A stretch of 41,402 nt of DNA from contig SWBL01000402.1 in NCBI GenBank assembly GCA_024195585.1, forward strand, positions 1 through 41,402, in the 5' to 3' direction. The DNA comes from Aureobasidium sp. EXF-3400. Taxonomy: Eukaryota; Ascomycota; Dothideomycetes; Dothideales; Saccotheciaceae. Numbering within the stretch: the stretch's first letter is position 1; every line of letters begins with the position of its first letter. The notes beneath the pieces were generated by a model. That model was not told the origin of the DNA. It ran no database searches and was given only the letters and a program-made list of their open reading frames with translations. Positions 9,956 to 21,263 of this stretch are shown piece by piece. The translations under genes and the position numbers were made by a program.

Positions 9956-11446
9956 ATGGCTTATCCTCTGCGTCAACTATACTACGACGGCAAGCGCCAG
10001 AGCGCTACTTCCAACTCGACTTTCCAAACAGTGGATCCAGCTACCGCGAAGCCTGTGGGAGAGATTCAAGCCGCCTCCCATGCCGACATTGACAAGGCCA
10101 TCGCATCCGCACAATCAGCTTTCCAGTCATGGTCCACCACTCCTCCAATTGAGAGATCTCGCATTCTGCTAAAGGCTGTTGCTCTCCTGCGGGAACGTAA
10201 TGATGAGATTGCAAAGGTCGAGACCCATGACACTGGCAAGCCTTTCTCTGAAACCAGTACTGTGGATGTTGTCACTGGTGCCGATGTGCTCGAATACTAT
10301 GCCAACATGGTTGCCTCGGGCGGTCTGAATGGCGAAACTACTCAACTTCGTCCAGATGCATGGGTGTATACCACCAAGAACGCCCTGGGAGTCTGCGCAG
10401 GTATCGGTGCCTGGAACTACCCTATTCAAATCGCTCTCTGGAAGTCTGCACCTTGCCTGGCAGCAGGAAACTGTATGGTTTACAAGCCTTCAGAGTTCAC
10501 TCCTCTTCATGCACAAATTCTAGCCGAAATCTATACCGAGGCTGGTGTACCCGCTGGTGTCTTCAATGTCGTCCAAGGAGCCGGAGATGTCGGTGCATAC
10601 CTTACTGCTCACCCCAAGATTGCAAAGGTCAGCTTTACAGGCCAAGTCAGCACCGGCATGAAGGTTGCCGGCTCAGCCGCTGGTAACATGAAGTACGTGA
10701 CCATGGAACTCGGTGGCAAGTCACCATTGATCGTTCTCCCTGACTGCCCTGTCGAAAATGCCGTCGATGGCGCCATGATGGCAAACTTCTTCTCCACCGG
10801 TCAAGTCTGCACAAACGGCACTCGCGTCTTTGTACCAAGAAAGTTGGTGTCAGCATTCGAAAAGCGTCTCGTCCAAAAGATGGAGTACGTCCGCGGTGGA
10901 GATGTCATGGACCCAAACACAAACTTCGGCCCCCTGGTCAGCAAAGTCCACTACCAAAAAGTACTCGATTACATTCGCCACGGTGTACAAGAGGACAAGG
11001 CTAAACTCATCTACGGCGGTTTCGATAAACCATCCTTCCTCGGTGCAAGTTCGGAAGGTTTCTGGGTCAAGCCCACGATCTTCACAAACTGCACTGATGA
11101 CATGCGTATCGTCAAGGAAGAAATCTTTGGCCCGGTGATGTCGATCCTGCCCTACGATAGCGTGGAAGAGGTTGTCAAGCGTGCAAACGATACTCCCATG
11201 GGATTGGCTGCTGGTGTGTTCTCCAACGATATCAATGCCGCTCACAAGATCGTTGCTCAATTGCAGGCTGGTATCACATGGGTCAACACCTGGGGCGAGA
11301 GTCCTGCTGAGATGCCTGTTGGTGGTTGGAAACTCAGTGGTGTGGGTGTGGAGAATGGTCGCAAGGGTCTAGAGGCGTGGGTCAAGAACAAGAGCACTCT
11401 GGTTGAGATGGGTGGTGTTGTTGGTACTGTCTTTGCCAAGCTGTAG
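9956..11446 (+). CDS. Betaine aldehyde dehydrogenase
   Basis: 496-residue, single-exon NAD(P)-dependent aldehyde dehydrogenase. Core residues are all present: N154 (GAWNYP), K177 (YKPSE), the general base E251 (MELGGKSP), the nucleophile C285 ([10 protein letters not shown]) and the EIFGPV motif. GQVCTN and the [23 protein letters not shown] end are typical of the BADH branch. The ATG at 9956 fits the family start; the frame runs further upstream only from a TTG at 9920. It converts betaine aldehyde to glycine betaine, completing or backing up the reaction of the divergent choline oxidase. Linked choline oxidase and BADH genes are known in Aspergillus (ChoA and BetA). Likely cytosolic. Regulation is probably shared with its neighbour through the intervening promoter. 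Confidence 0.94.
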   Translation: MAYPLRQLYYDGKRQSATSNSTFQTVDPATAKPVGEIQAASHADIDKAIASAQSAFQSWSTTPPIERSRILLKAVALLRERNDEIAKVETHDTGKPFSETSTVDVVTGADVLEYYANMVASGGLNGETTQLRPDAWVYTTKNALGVCAGIGAWNYPIQIALWKSAPCLAAGNCMVYKPSEFTPLHAQILAEIYTEAGVPAGVFNVVQGAGDVGAYLTAHPKIAKVSFTGQVSTGMKVAGSAAGNMKYVTMELGGKSPLIVLPDCPVENAVDGAMMANFFSTGQVCTNGTRVFVPRKLVSAFEKRLVQKMEYVRGGDVMDPNTNFGPLVSKVHYQKVLDYIRHGVQEDKAKLIYGGFDKPSFLGASSEGFWVKPTIFTNCTDDMRIVKEEIFGPVMSILPYDSVEEVVKRANDTPMGLAAGVFSNDINAAHKIVAQLQAGITWVNTWGESPAEMPVGGWKLSGVGVENGRKGLEAWVKNKSTLVEMGGVVGTVFAKL

Positions 11447-11782
11447 ATTTGAAGTCTTCCGTAAAAGGCATATGTATATCTGTTCTGTGTAAATACCAAT
11501 TTTAGTCACCTTGTTCGTACATGAGTCTTGGAGTCCTGGTCAGGATGAGTTCAAAGCGCCGACATTGGTATTTGTCTAGTATTGAATTTACATCGACAAA
11601 TCGGTTGACTCTACACCCGAGATGTTTCTCGGGCGGAGCTCACAGATCCACGATAAGTATAATTCTACTTCGATCGCATTATGTTAGTCACGAGAAAGAG
11701 GCACATCATAGATTGAAAGAAACGCATTGTACGATAACGAATATATGAGCGACTAAAACATAATCTGTTCCTCAAAGCAACA
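11447..11782. other. Short convergent intergenic stretch
   Basis: The 3' UTRs of the dehydrogenase and the telobox gene meet here. I see no gene or structured element. Confidence 0.5.
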
Positions 11783-14332
11783 TCACTCCGGCGAAGCTCT
11801 TGGAGAAACTGAAACAATGCGAGCACGCGAACGCTGGGGTTCCTGCTCATAAAACACAACTGTGTTGACCTTCTCAATCTCTTTCTTACCTAGACGGATC
11901 ATATCCATATTCTCAGGGAGAGGTTTCTCGGCCCTGTGACTATGTTAGTCCTTGGGTAAAAGTGGTTAGAGGATGATACAACTTACATGAGGTATTTGAC
12001 CTTCATCTCTCTAGCTTTGAAGCGGAAATCCTCGGGTGTTCGATCCTCGAGTGCCGGGTTGTCTCTTGCTTCATCGATCCTTTTGAGTTGGGCAAAGGAT
12101 ATGCCATGGTCTCTGATCAATCTGATCAGGGCCCCAACCTGTTCGTCGGTCCAAGGCTTGCGTCCTCTTTGTGGTTTGTAGGTACTTGCTTGGGTTGCTC
12201 TGGTGATCGTAGATGCCTGTCTGTAAGAGTTGACATCATCATCGTCAGTGGCATGATATGGCTCAAGGCTCTGGCCAGGGTTCTGCCGCTGTCGCTTGTT
12301 TGGAGTATCAGGCTCAGAGGCCATGCGCCGACGCTCCGGCTGGGTATTCTCTGCTGGTGCTGGAGCTTGGTGTGGTACAGTCGAAGGTCTTGGTTGAGGT
12401 CTGCGGGCAGGGAGAATGCGCTGGTCTATCTGATAGCCCTCATCATCGGTTGGATCTTCTACCTCTCCACTCAGGGCGGGGTCTATTTCCATCTCCTGCG
12501 TACCTAAGGTTTGCCGTTGGGTGGCAGGCTGAGACTCGAACATGTCTTCAGATATTCTCACACCGTTGGCCTGAGCGTCGATGAATCTTCGCTTTTGACG
12601 TTCTTCTTCATCGCGTGCATTTGCTATGGCCAATTTTCCGGTCAGTCTTGGACGGTCCTGTGTCAGACCAGCAGACGATGCTACGTTGTCGGTAACTTGA
12701 GCATCAGTCTGTACTGTGACCGATTCTCCACGTGCGGTAGCGGGTGCTGGAGCACTGGTGGATGTGCCGGGACGACCTCTGAACAGAACAGATGGTCTGG
12801 CTGGGATTTTTGTGCTGCAGGAAAATTAGTCTAAATGCATACTTGGCCTGAACTGTTCTTACCTCGATGTTGGCACAGGTGGAGCATTGTTGTTGATAGC
12901 TGCAGTATTGCTCTCAATGCTCAACAGTGGATCTTGATCTTCTTTGTCCTCGTTGGCATATGCATCTGGGTTGTTGAGACGTTGCCTGATTTCGTCCTCT
13001 AAGGCAGTGACTATTTCGTCGATTCCACCCAGCTTCCTAATGCTGGTATCAATCTCCGAAAGTCGCAAGTTGGACCACTGCAAGACGCGTTTTTGAAATT
13101 GCTCGCGAGAAAACCTTTCACGCAGTTTGACCAAGCCAGAAACTAAGCTTGCCGATGTGTCAACAAAGGGGTCTTCGATGTCGTTGAATAGCAACCTCCT
13201 AATCTCCTCGGTACGTTGGATGACCTTTTCGGCATATTCGTCAGTCTCAAAGGCATGAGGGTCAAGGAGCTCCCATCCTTTGGCATGGCGGCTGTGAGAC
13301 AGAGCGGTCTGGAGACTCAGCATGGGTCCCATCTCTTCTTCGTGGTCGTCGGCGTCCGCATCGAAATTGAGCATTGTACCTTGAATCATCTCTGCAGCTT
13401 CATCTTGGGTTGGAATTCCAGTAGCGAGCATCATGACAAGCACTTGAGTTCTGAGTTCCAGAGCGAACTCAAATGTTTCCGGAACAAGAGTGCTATAGCC
13501 AGTCTGCGGTTTGTCTCCTGGTCTCGCGAATCCGCGCACAAAAGACGAGGCAAAATCTTGGTCTGCTGTCATTAAGGCATCCAGAAATTCCTCATCGGCC
13601 GACTGGGTCATAGCGGCATACACGAAGATAGCCAGATTGGCCTTGTGAATCACATCATCCGGTCTCCAGGATCGGGAGGATTTGGGCAATGGCTGCGTGC
13701 TTCTTTTTCTCAACAATGCTCGAAGAATGGTGTCGAGTTTGAGGTATTCTCCCCCGCGAGTGAATATGATCTGTGTCTGTCCCAGTGAGATCCGGTAACC
13801 ATCGGCCCTTTGCCGCTGTCCCGATTGGGGATCTTGAGATTGGCGAATGAAAGACTCCAGCTCGTCTCGTCGTCCGGTGCGTGTCTTGAAGCAACCGAGG
13901 AGCTTCCTAGCTTGTGCATTGAGCTCTTCTAGGTTACTCTCCATCTCGAAGGGATCGAGCTGTTGGAGTTCGGTTTGAGAAAAGGTGTCATCGATGGGGG
14001 CAGAGTCTACGTCTGAGACTTCCTCTTCTTCTTCAATGTCTGCCGATTGGTGACCTTCACTGACGTTGTCATCGTCTTCGTTTTCACTTTGATACTCGAC
14101 TAGAGGCTCGAGCTCTACGTCATGGGTCAGTCGCTATTGGATGCAAGTCCGAAGGTAATATTCATAGTCGTTTCAATGAACAGTAACGGACGCGAAGTTC
14201 GATGTGAGTTGACTTACGTTGTTGAGCTTGACGCGTGCTACCCGCCGTCACTCCATCTACCATTCTGACCTGACGCTGCACTGACTGCGGTCCCACACTG
14301 GGCTCACGACTTTGACTCCTCGTGCGCGCCAT
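11783..14332 (-). CDS. Telomere repeat-binding protein, TRF/Taz1-like (telobox Myb)
   Basis: 783 residues in four exons: 14332-14218, 14114-12863, 12814-11987 and 11939-11783; the intron lengths are 103, 48 and 47 nt and all joins keep frame. After an acidic N-terminus (EEEEE near 75), a helical region of about 300 residues (from roughly 95 to 420) has the size and position of a TRFH dimerisation domain. A long disordered, P/Q/R-rich linker follows. A single Myb domain near the C-terminus (about 674-732) begins RKPWTDEQVGALIRLI and ends DFRFKAREMKVKYL, resembling the telobox third helix of Taz1 (QLKDKARNMK type). This order, TRFH-linker-Myb, is that of TRF1/TRF2/Taz1, which bind double-stranded TTAGGG in shelterin. 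In the first intron the acceptor at 14115 is used because the earlier AG breaks the frame. The TRFH call is inferred from architecture; the Myb is seen directly. Confidence 0.8.
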
Positions 14333-15376
14333 TTTGAGAGGCTAGAATCAATGATGTTCGATTGTGTGAGTGCGAATGTTTATGTATGTAATTGATCAGG
14401 ACAGGCAGCAGCGCGCGAGACGACGCGATTTCCCCATCGCGTGGCACGTGACTCTCCACGTTTCTCAAGCTCTCTTTCCATCTAATTTTCATTACGAAAA
14501 CATAATCCAGAGTGGTGTTGAGATGAGTTTAGATAGAGCTTTAGAAGCGCTGGTATATTGGTAGGAGATGCTTCTCCATATGACAGATACGAAGTATGGA
14601 GTGGAGGACCGCCGGTCAGTGCTAACCCTAACACTTCAAAAGCGACAATTCAAAATTCGAAAGGTTGGGGTTAGGGTTAGGGTCGAGTTAGGGGCGACCC
14701 TGATCCTCTATGTTCCATCACACTTTGCACCTGATCGTTGGCCTCAGCCTTCCTTGAGATAGTCAGATATACCATACTGCTATATACATTGTGAGCCTCG
14801 TTTTAGATTAAAGAAGTTCTATTGCTGTATCCACAATGTTGCGTTGTTCGACGTGCAACATGAAGCCGTGAGCTTCGAAGCTAGGACTAAGCAGCATTTG
14901 ACAGAGCACATGCAACAAGGCCTTCCGACAATGTCAGAGGCATAGATTCCGTGAACCCGTGTTTTGTGGATCAAAGATGCTCTTACAAGGCCTGATTGTC
15001 GAAACATGCATGCAACACACGTATTCCATGCGACTTCAAGGTTCCCAGCAGTTTGCCAGGAGGCAAGACAATTACGAAGCTTGCTTGGCAAGGTAGAAAG
15101 GAGGCGCTCAGAATATATCGTTGTTGTCCCTGAAAAACAGTTGTTGCGCCTCAACTCACCCTTTTTCCCTTCTGCTTGATCTCCGTTCTTCTACTTTACC
15201 GTCTTCCACATTTTCTTCCCTTGACGTTTGTATACCAAACTTTATTGGGCGGCGTTTCAGACTCGAGCATTGAGATTCGGAGCAGACTTGCGCTAGAGCT
15301 GTTTTCGTCAGCAGCCCACCGATATCTACCATAGGACGAACACACAGTCCGGACATCTTGACCGACATTCGCCAAG
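14333..15376. other. Intergenic stretch between telobox gene and GDT1
   Basis: Divergent promoter region of about 1 kb. Its notable content is the TTAGGG cluster at 14622-14694. Short ORFs here show no recognisable product. Confidence 0.6.
14622..14694. repeat. Interstitial telomeric TTAGGG motifs in both orientations
   Basis: CTAACCCTAAC at 14622-14632 is followed, 30 bp on, by GGTTGGGGTTAGGGTTAGGG at 14663-14682 and GAGTTAGGGG at 14685-14694. Three exact TTAGGG units face one way and one and a half face the other. The cluster is 290-362 bp upstream of the start codon of the TRF/Taz1-like gene. Confidence 0.85.
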
Positions 15377-17175
15377 ATGAGAGTGCGATCACCTCCTTCG
15401 ACTCTTCTGCTACTGCTTCTACCCGCTCTTGTCTCTTCGGCAGTCATTGAGCCAAAGGCGCAAGATGGAGTACTCGCAGCCAAGGCACCGGTCGCTGGCG
15501 CCGTAAAGGATTATACCGCTATCACCACATCGAACTCACGTGCGCCAACCGGAAAGCCTGTTGTTGGCACGAAAGATGCTCCTGTCGACGGCTTGGACGG
15601 AAAACCGCATGCAGGACCCTTTGTCGACATCACTCCCGAGGACAAGAAGAAGCCAGCGGCCGTCGCCGAAGATCTGGTGAAGCCTCTCCCTACATCTCTT
15701 TCCAAGTTGAAGGGAAGCGACGCAACAGACTTTGATGCTATCCCGGAGAAGAACGATGGAGTTATGGATGACGTGAATCGTTTAGCTCCTAAAGAGGGTA
15801 CCACCGGCACTGAAGGAGGCGTCACCGAGAGAGCCAAGAAAGAGAAGGCAGTACAAGGCCAAACTGGTGAGAAGGCCGAGAAGAAGCCAGAGACACCCAA
15901 GGAAGCACCTCCGCTTCCTCACAGCGAGCAGGAGCGCATAAGCAAGGACTCGCCAGAAAAGGTCAAGGACGCAATCAATCCTGTTGGGAAACCTAAGGGT
16001 GCTCAAGGACTCGAGGTATGACAGGTCGACGTCGAATCATTCAGACACAACTGACCACAGCTCAACAGAAACCTGCCGACCTTCCCGACACCCCTCACGA
16101 GAACTCGGCCACCACACCCAAGAAAGCCGCAGACTTGGAATCTGAAAAGAAGGGCACATTTGCACACGTAGCGCCAGTGGACACTGGATCCTCTGGAACA
16201 TTGAGCCATACCGTGGGCTCAACTCTCAAAGATACACTACCCTACACCGAAGGAAAACAACCGGCACCAGTTCTTGGAGATGGAACAGAAGGCATTATCC
16301 AGCCTTTCCATTCTTTCGTCCTCGCATTCACCATGATCATCTTCTCCGAGATTGGTGACAAGACTTTCCTGGTCGCTGCACTTATGGCCATGCGCCACCC
16401 TCAACTCGTTGTTTTCTCTGGCGCCTTCTCCGCTCTTATCACCATGACCATTCTCTCCGCCGTTCTCGGTCATGCCGTACCAACTCTTCTCCCCAAGCAT
16501 CTCACCGCATGGCTCGCAGCTGGTCTCTTCCTCATCTTCGGTGGTAAGCTGCTGCGCGAGGGTCTCGAGATGGACAAGGATGCTGGTGTCGGAGAAGAGA
16601 TGCAGGAAGTCGAAGCTGAATTGGAAGAGAAGGAACACCTCGCACGCAAGGAGGGCCGCAGACGATCCTCAGTTTCACCATATGTCCTCGAGGCTGGTCG
16701 TGGCAGAAGATCTGGTTCGCGTCACAAGTTCCCTGCACGCGCACAATCTCCTTCGTCTGATTCATCCAGATCGCCTTCTCCATCTGGTCGTGGAGCAAAA
16801 GCTTCCGTCAACAATGCACTCGGCGGATTGAACAACCTTCTCGGTCTTCTTCTTTCGCCTGCATGGGTGCAAACCTTTGTCATGACTTTCCTTGGTGAAT
16901 GGGGTGACCGATCTCAGATTGCTACCATTGCCATGGCCGCCGGACAAGACTACTGGTGGGTGACAGGTGGTGCCATTGCAGGACACATGATCTGCACTGG
17001 TATTGCTGTCATTGGAGGACGCGCTCTTGCTGGTAAAGTGAGCTTGAGAGTTGGTAAGTACATTTCAATTCTTGTTATAACGATCCAAAGCTAACACATG
17101 ACAGTCACCTTGGGTGGAGCAATTGCTTTCCTAGTCTTTGGAGTCATCTACTTTTTCGAGGCTTTGTACGACTAG
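15377..17175 (+). CDS. gdt1: Gdt1/TMEM165 (UPF0016) Golgi Mn2+/Ca2+ transporter
   Basis: 564 residues in three exons (15377-16015, 16069-17053, 17105-17175). It starts with a signal peptide (MRVRSPPSTLLLLLLPALVSSA). A hydrophilic, K/E/P/T-rich region of about 260 residues follows. The transporter core has both family signatures, E-x-G-D-K-T (E307-T312) and E-W-G-D-R-S (E490-S495), each in a transmembrane helix that lines the cation path. A charged linker with an RS-rich segment separates the two three-helix repeats, and the last helix is LGGAIAFLVFGVIYFFEALYD. Gdt1 exchanges Mn2+ or Ca2+ for protons in the cis-Golgi and supports glycosylation. The long N-terminal region is the unusual part: yeast Gdt1 has only about 280 residues. 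Confidence 0.93.
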
Positions 17176-18023
17176 ATGACGTACATATCAATTGAGAGTT
17201 CGTTAAAGAGGTTTTGGTGGTAACATTTGCTGGTCTGCATAGCATGAAAAAGGACATGGGCACACAGGAGGTTTCTTTCGTGCAAGATAAAAGCGATACA
17301 CAATAGTACTTAATGAACGCCATCTCTTATTCGACGAAATCACTCTTCAGATCGAGTATCATAGCGGTAAAGAGCATCACACGAGACATTGCCGAGTACG
17401 ATGATGGTTGATGAACATTTTGGTGGAAATGGACCTGCGGAAGCCCTCGACCTCGGCCACTCGGTAAGGGCGTGGGAGAACGATTGCGAACGCCACGCAT
17501 TCTCTTACACGACTCATGGTCTTCTTATTGTTCTCGAGAATCTTGCTGACGAAATTCGCCATGAGACACAAGATATTCCACAAACACTTGGTACATGCCA
17601 GGCTCCATTGGTCAGTCTGATTTGTATCTCTAATCTACAGAGCCTGCAAGGATCATAGCTATTGCTTATCATCTACGTTACTGAGATTGCTCAGTAAGCA
17701 AATACGCGGTGCTGCGATGGATATGAAGATGCCCCAGGGTCTCGTTCGGCCCCGCAGCACTCTAGTGGGGGACACGGACTTTGTTTAATTATGTGAGCAA
17801 CCAACTGCGAGACAAGTCGAACCATTATTCTGCTTGATTCTCTCTCCCCCTTTCTGAACCTGTACTTCTTCTTGTTCTACAGAAATCATCCAGATCAATT
17901 CTCCAGACTTGACCGTTCTACGCCAAAATCACCAACCAAAAGCTCCCAATCGCAGCTTCCTCATCGACTCAACATTTTGTCCCGTCCCTCGCTGTCGTGT
18001 GCCCCTTGTACGGACCATCCGGA
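17176..18023. other. Promoter region of pantothenate kinase
   Basis: Gene-free. It contains an 8-bp inverted repeat GTGCTGCG (17709-17716) / CGCAGCAC (17753-17760), followed by TAGTGGGGGAC with an STRE-like GGGG run. Pyrimidine-rich tracts at 17840-17880 suit a fungal core promoter. Confidence 0.45.
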
Positions 18024-19436
18024 ATGACCGACCGACCCCCGCCGCTCAAGCGTCGACGAGTGTCGAGCTCGGCTGAAGACATGCAACACAGCATCGTCGA
18101 TCCGGGCACCATCAAGATTAACGTCAGCGGAGCCTACATAATCGACAACGGCGAGGCCCAATCGCCCGCCAGCGACAGCGGAGTCGAGGAACAAGGCTAT
18201 GAGCATGACCGCCGCGATATCCGTCTGCCAAACCACACTTCGGTCGTCAGCCACGTTGCTGCAGACATTGGCGGCTCACTTGCCAAAGTCGTTTACTTCT
18301 CACGCGAGCCTGGTGCGAAAGAGCCGGGAGGTCGCTTACACTTTTTGCGCTTTGAGACCGAGAAGATCGATACGTGTATTGAGTTTATGCGCGAGTTGCA
18401 GAAGAAACAGAAGAGAGCCAATGGCGGCAAGCAGTCGGAACTCTGCGTCATGGCTACCGGTGGTGGTGCTTTCAAGTACTACGATCGCATAAAGGAAAGA
18501 TTGGGTGTTGATGTCATGAGAGAGGATGAGATGGAGTGTTTGATCCAAGGTTTGGATTTCTTCATCACTGAGATTCCGAATGAGGTCTTTACATACCACG
18601 ACGAGGATCAGGACAACCTTATACACTATACCGACGCACCCGCCGACGTATACCCATATCTACTTGTCAACATTGGCAGTGGTGTGAGTATGATCAAAGT
18701 CGAAGGACCTTCCAGATTCCAGCGTATCGGCGGAACATCGCTTGGTGGTGGTACCCTTTGGGGTCTGCTTTCTCTGCTCACCGGAGCACGCACATTCGAC
18801 GATATGCTAGCAATGGCAGACGCTGGCGACAACTCGACTGTAGACTTGCTAGTCGGCGACATTTACGGCCAAGGAATGGGCTACGACAAGATTGGGTTGA
18901 GCGAAAGGACCATTGCCAGTTCGTTCGGCAAGGTGTTCAAGCGCAAAAGAGAGGCAGAGCAAAATGCCGAGGACGGACAGCTACAACACGAAGATCATCC
19001 AGAGAGATACGACACAGCAACACCAGAAGGTGCTGCTAAGCAACAATCAGATCGCAAGTTCGACATTGGCGAGGGCCGCATGTTTGCACCCCAAGATATT
19101 TCAAGGAGTCTGCTATATGCAGTCAGGTCGGTTTTTCCTCAACCAACATTATAAGCCTACAATCCACTAACATCTATCTACAGTAATAACATTGGTCAAA
19201 TCGCCTACCTCCAATCAGAAAAACACAACCTCAAGCACATCTACTTCGGCGGCAGTTTCATCCGCGGCCACCGTCAAACAATCCACACCCTATCCTTTGC
19301 CATCAAATTCTGGAGCAAAGGCAACAAACAAGCATATTTCCTGCGTCACGAGGGATATTTAGGCGCCGTAGGAGCTTTCCTCAAGCGCCAACCAAGGAAC
19401 TTTGGCCGTAGGGCTAGTGTTCATGATGAAGAGTGA
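18024..19436 (+). CDS. Pantothenate kinase, eukaryotic type II
   Basis: 451 residues, two exons (18024-19126 and 19184-19436); the 57-nt intron ends in CTATCTACAG and the join recreates AVSNNIGQIAYL. It phosphorylates pantothenate, the first and rate-setting step of coenzyme A synthesis (yeast CAB1). The ASKHA nucleotide-binding loop DIGGSLAKVVYF lies at 81-92. ATGGGAFKYYDRI, VNIGSGVSMIKV and GGTSLGGGTLWGLLSLLTG are characteristic of fungal and animal PanK. The C-terminus keeps YFGGSFIRGH and GYLGAVGAFL. The first 75 residues are a hydrophilic extension with a basic KRRR motif. The frame extends further 5' only from GTG, so the ATG at 18024 is the start. Confidence 0.95.
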
Positions 19437-19778
19437 TGAGATTATTCTCCTCTCCTTCTTTCTTTTTGCTTATTCCTCACTTCTAATAACCCACAATCGC
19501 TAGACTTTAGACTTCTTGTTTGGAAACATGAAATACGGCATAGAACATAATCGCATGTAATGGCATCAATATTGTGTGCCTTCTTTCCATTCGTAAACTC
19601 GCGTTCCTCTACTTCCCTACGAGTACTGTTTCAACCACCGCCTACTTTCAGGTCTCTAGAATTTTACCACTAAACCACTGCGACTTAGAACGAAGCTTTT
19701 TCCACGGTATTCACTTACGAATCTACGTCAAATCCGTGCACCTCTCTTCCCACCATAACAGCAACTTCGATAATCAAA
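19437..19778. other. Convergent intergenic stretch
   Basis: It should hold the 3' ends of the pantothenate kinase and Kelch genes. It is AT-rich; I see no gene. Confidence 0.5.
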
Positions 19779-21263
19779 TTAACACCCCTGTTTTTCCACC
19801 TCAATCATCAATCCATCACCTCTAACCCTTCCATCCACAACACCTCCCCACACCAAAACACACCCACCATCAATTTCCTTAACCTTTGTCGCTGCAAACC
19901 CAGTTCTTCCACCTATACCCCTCTCCTTCTGACCTTCCTGTATCATCACGCCTTGGGCATTGAAGTAACGCACTTCAGCCCATTCATAAGTGGCGTTTTT
20001 CTTGCTTATGGCGTCACGGGCGCGGTCCTTGAGAGATGCGGCTGTGGTGGATGAGGAGGTTAGTTGGAGGGTTGAGAGGGTGGAGGGGGTGGTGTGGAGG
20101 AGGTAGTTGCGGCCTTGGCCTGTGGTTATTGGCAACAGAGATGCTGAGGCAGAGTTGGAGGTAGCTTGGTGAGGGGCTTTGGTTGGGATTTGGAGGGTTG
20201 TCCAGGAGCTTAGGGACTTGGGTCCTGTTGTTGAGGATGTGGTGGAGAACGTGAGGTCGAATTAGTGGGTTGAAGCTTCCGAGACGAGATAGAGACGGTT
20301 GTTATGAAAGGCTATACTGGCACTTGTGGATGAAGTGGTTGTTGGAGGCGAAGGGAGTTGCGACCAGGTTTTTGATGCTATGTCGAAGATCCAGAGTTCT
20401 GAGCTAGGGCTATGGCTGGGTGTCAGAATTTGTCTGAAGGCCGTTCCGTATGCTGCCACTCATCGAACTCGCAGTGTGAGTGCGCGGTGAACAGGTGTGT
20501 GTCTGCACGGCTACACATGCGGCAGACCTTCGCAGGCAGATCACTGGGACGGTATGGTGAACTTACCTCTCGTTCTCTTCGTAAACCCCTCCATATACAA
20601 CAAAAGTGCCATAGGTACTCGGGCTCAACGGTTCAGGTACCATCTTCGCCGGGTCAGGAGGCAACTGGGGAGCCACATTCTCATCTGTCCTCTGATGCTC
20701 AGGTTGAGGTTGTGCACTAGCAGTAGTAGCTGCCCACGTTCTTGCCTGGGGCACGTATCCCACAGTAGCGTTGAGACTCGACCATGAGTTTGTGTCTGTA
20801 TCGAAAACCCATACTTTGCCTTTCTCCTCGAGAGGTCCGTTGGCGTTCGAGCCGCCAAAGATATAGATCTGGTCGTCGATGACTGCGGCACTGTGACCGT
20901 ATCTTGCAGTTGGTGATGCAGATGTGGGTTCAAGACGTTTGTAATCTGTGCTTTCGATACCAGAGGAGGGGAGGATGATCATGTGCATGGCGTTGTCAGC
21001 CAACTGTTTTGATGTCAGCCATTTAATTCACCAACCACTTTGAGGTTGGAACTCACCTGATCACCATCTGCCTTTCCTCCAAAGACGTATGCTCTTCCCT
21101 TGACCTCAGAAACACTGTGGTGTACTCGAGGCAGATCTACATCGGTAATGGGTCTGATTGTTGCTTTGAGAGGTAGGGTTGGGTCGTATATGCCTTTTGC
21201 CAAGGCGAGACCGCCTTCGAGTACATGCTCGACTGCGTATAAGACACCTGCTGCTTCTGCCAT
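19779..21263 (-). pseudogene. Kelch-repeat protein gene with an internal in-frame stop
   Basis: Three exons: 21263-21057, 21003-20567 and 20403-19779. The 163-nt second intron ends in CCCTAG and restores VYEENESSELWIFDIASKTW. Kelch blades are visible as HSVSEVKGRAYVFGG, HSAAVIDDQIYIFGG..VWVFDTDTNSW, TFVVYGG..LWIFDIASKTW and IAFHNNRLYLV. In the third exon TAA at 20264-20262 ends translation after residue 261, in the context EASTH-stop-FDLTFS. The frame then stays open for another 160 codons and reads like the rest of the family (SLLPITTGQGRNYLLH, later ATYEWAEVRYFNAQG), ending at 19779. Uninterrupted, it would be about 422 residues. The break looks like a recent nonsense change in a Tyr-type codon, a base-call error, or a site of readthrough. 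Function unknown; Kelch propellers bind proteins. Confidence 0.75.

Noticed and set aside
14115..14135. Earlier acceptor (CCAATAG) for the first intron of the telobox gene
   Set aside because: It puts the second exon out of frame; the GACGTAG acceptor 9 nt further keeps frame and has a CTGAC branch point.
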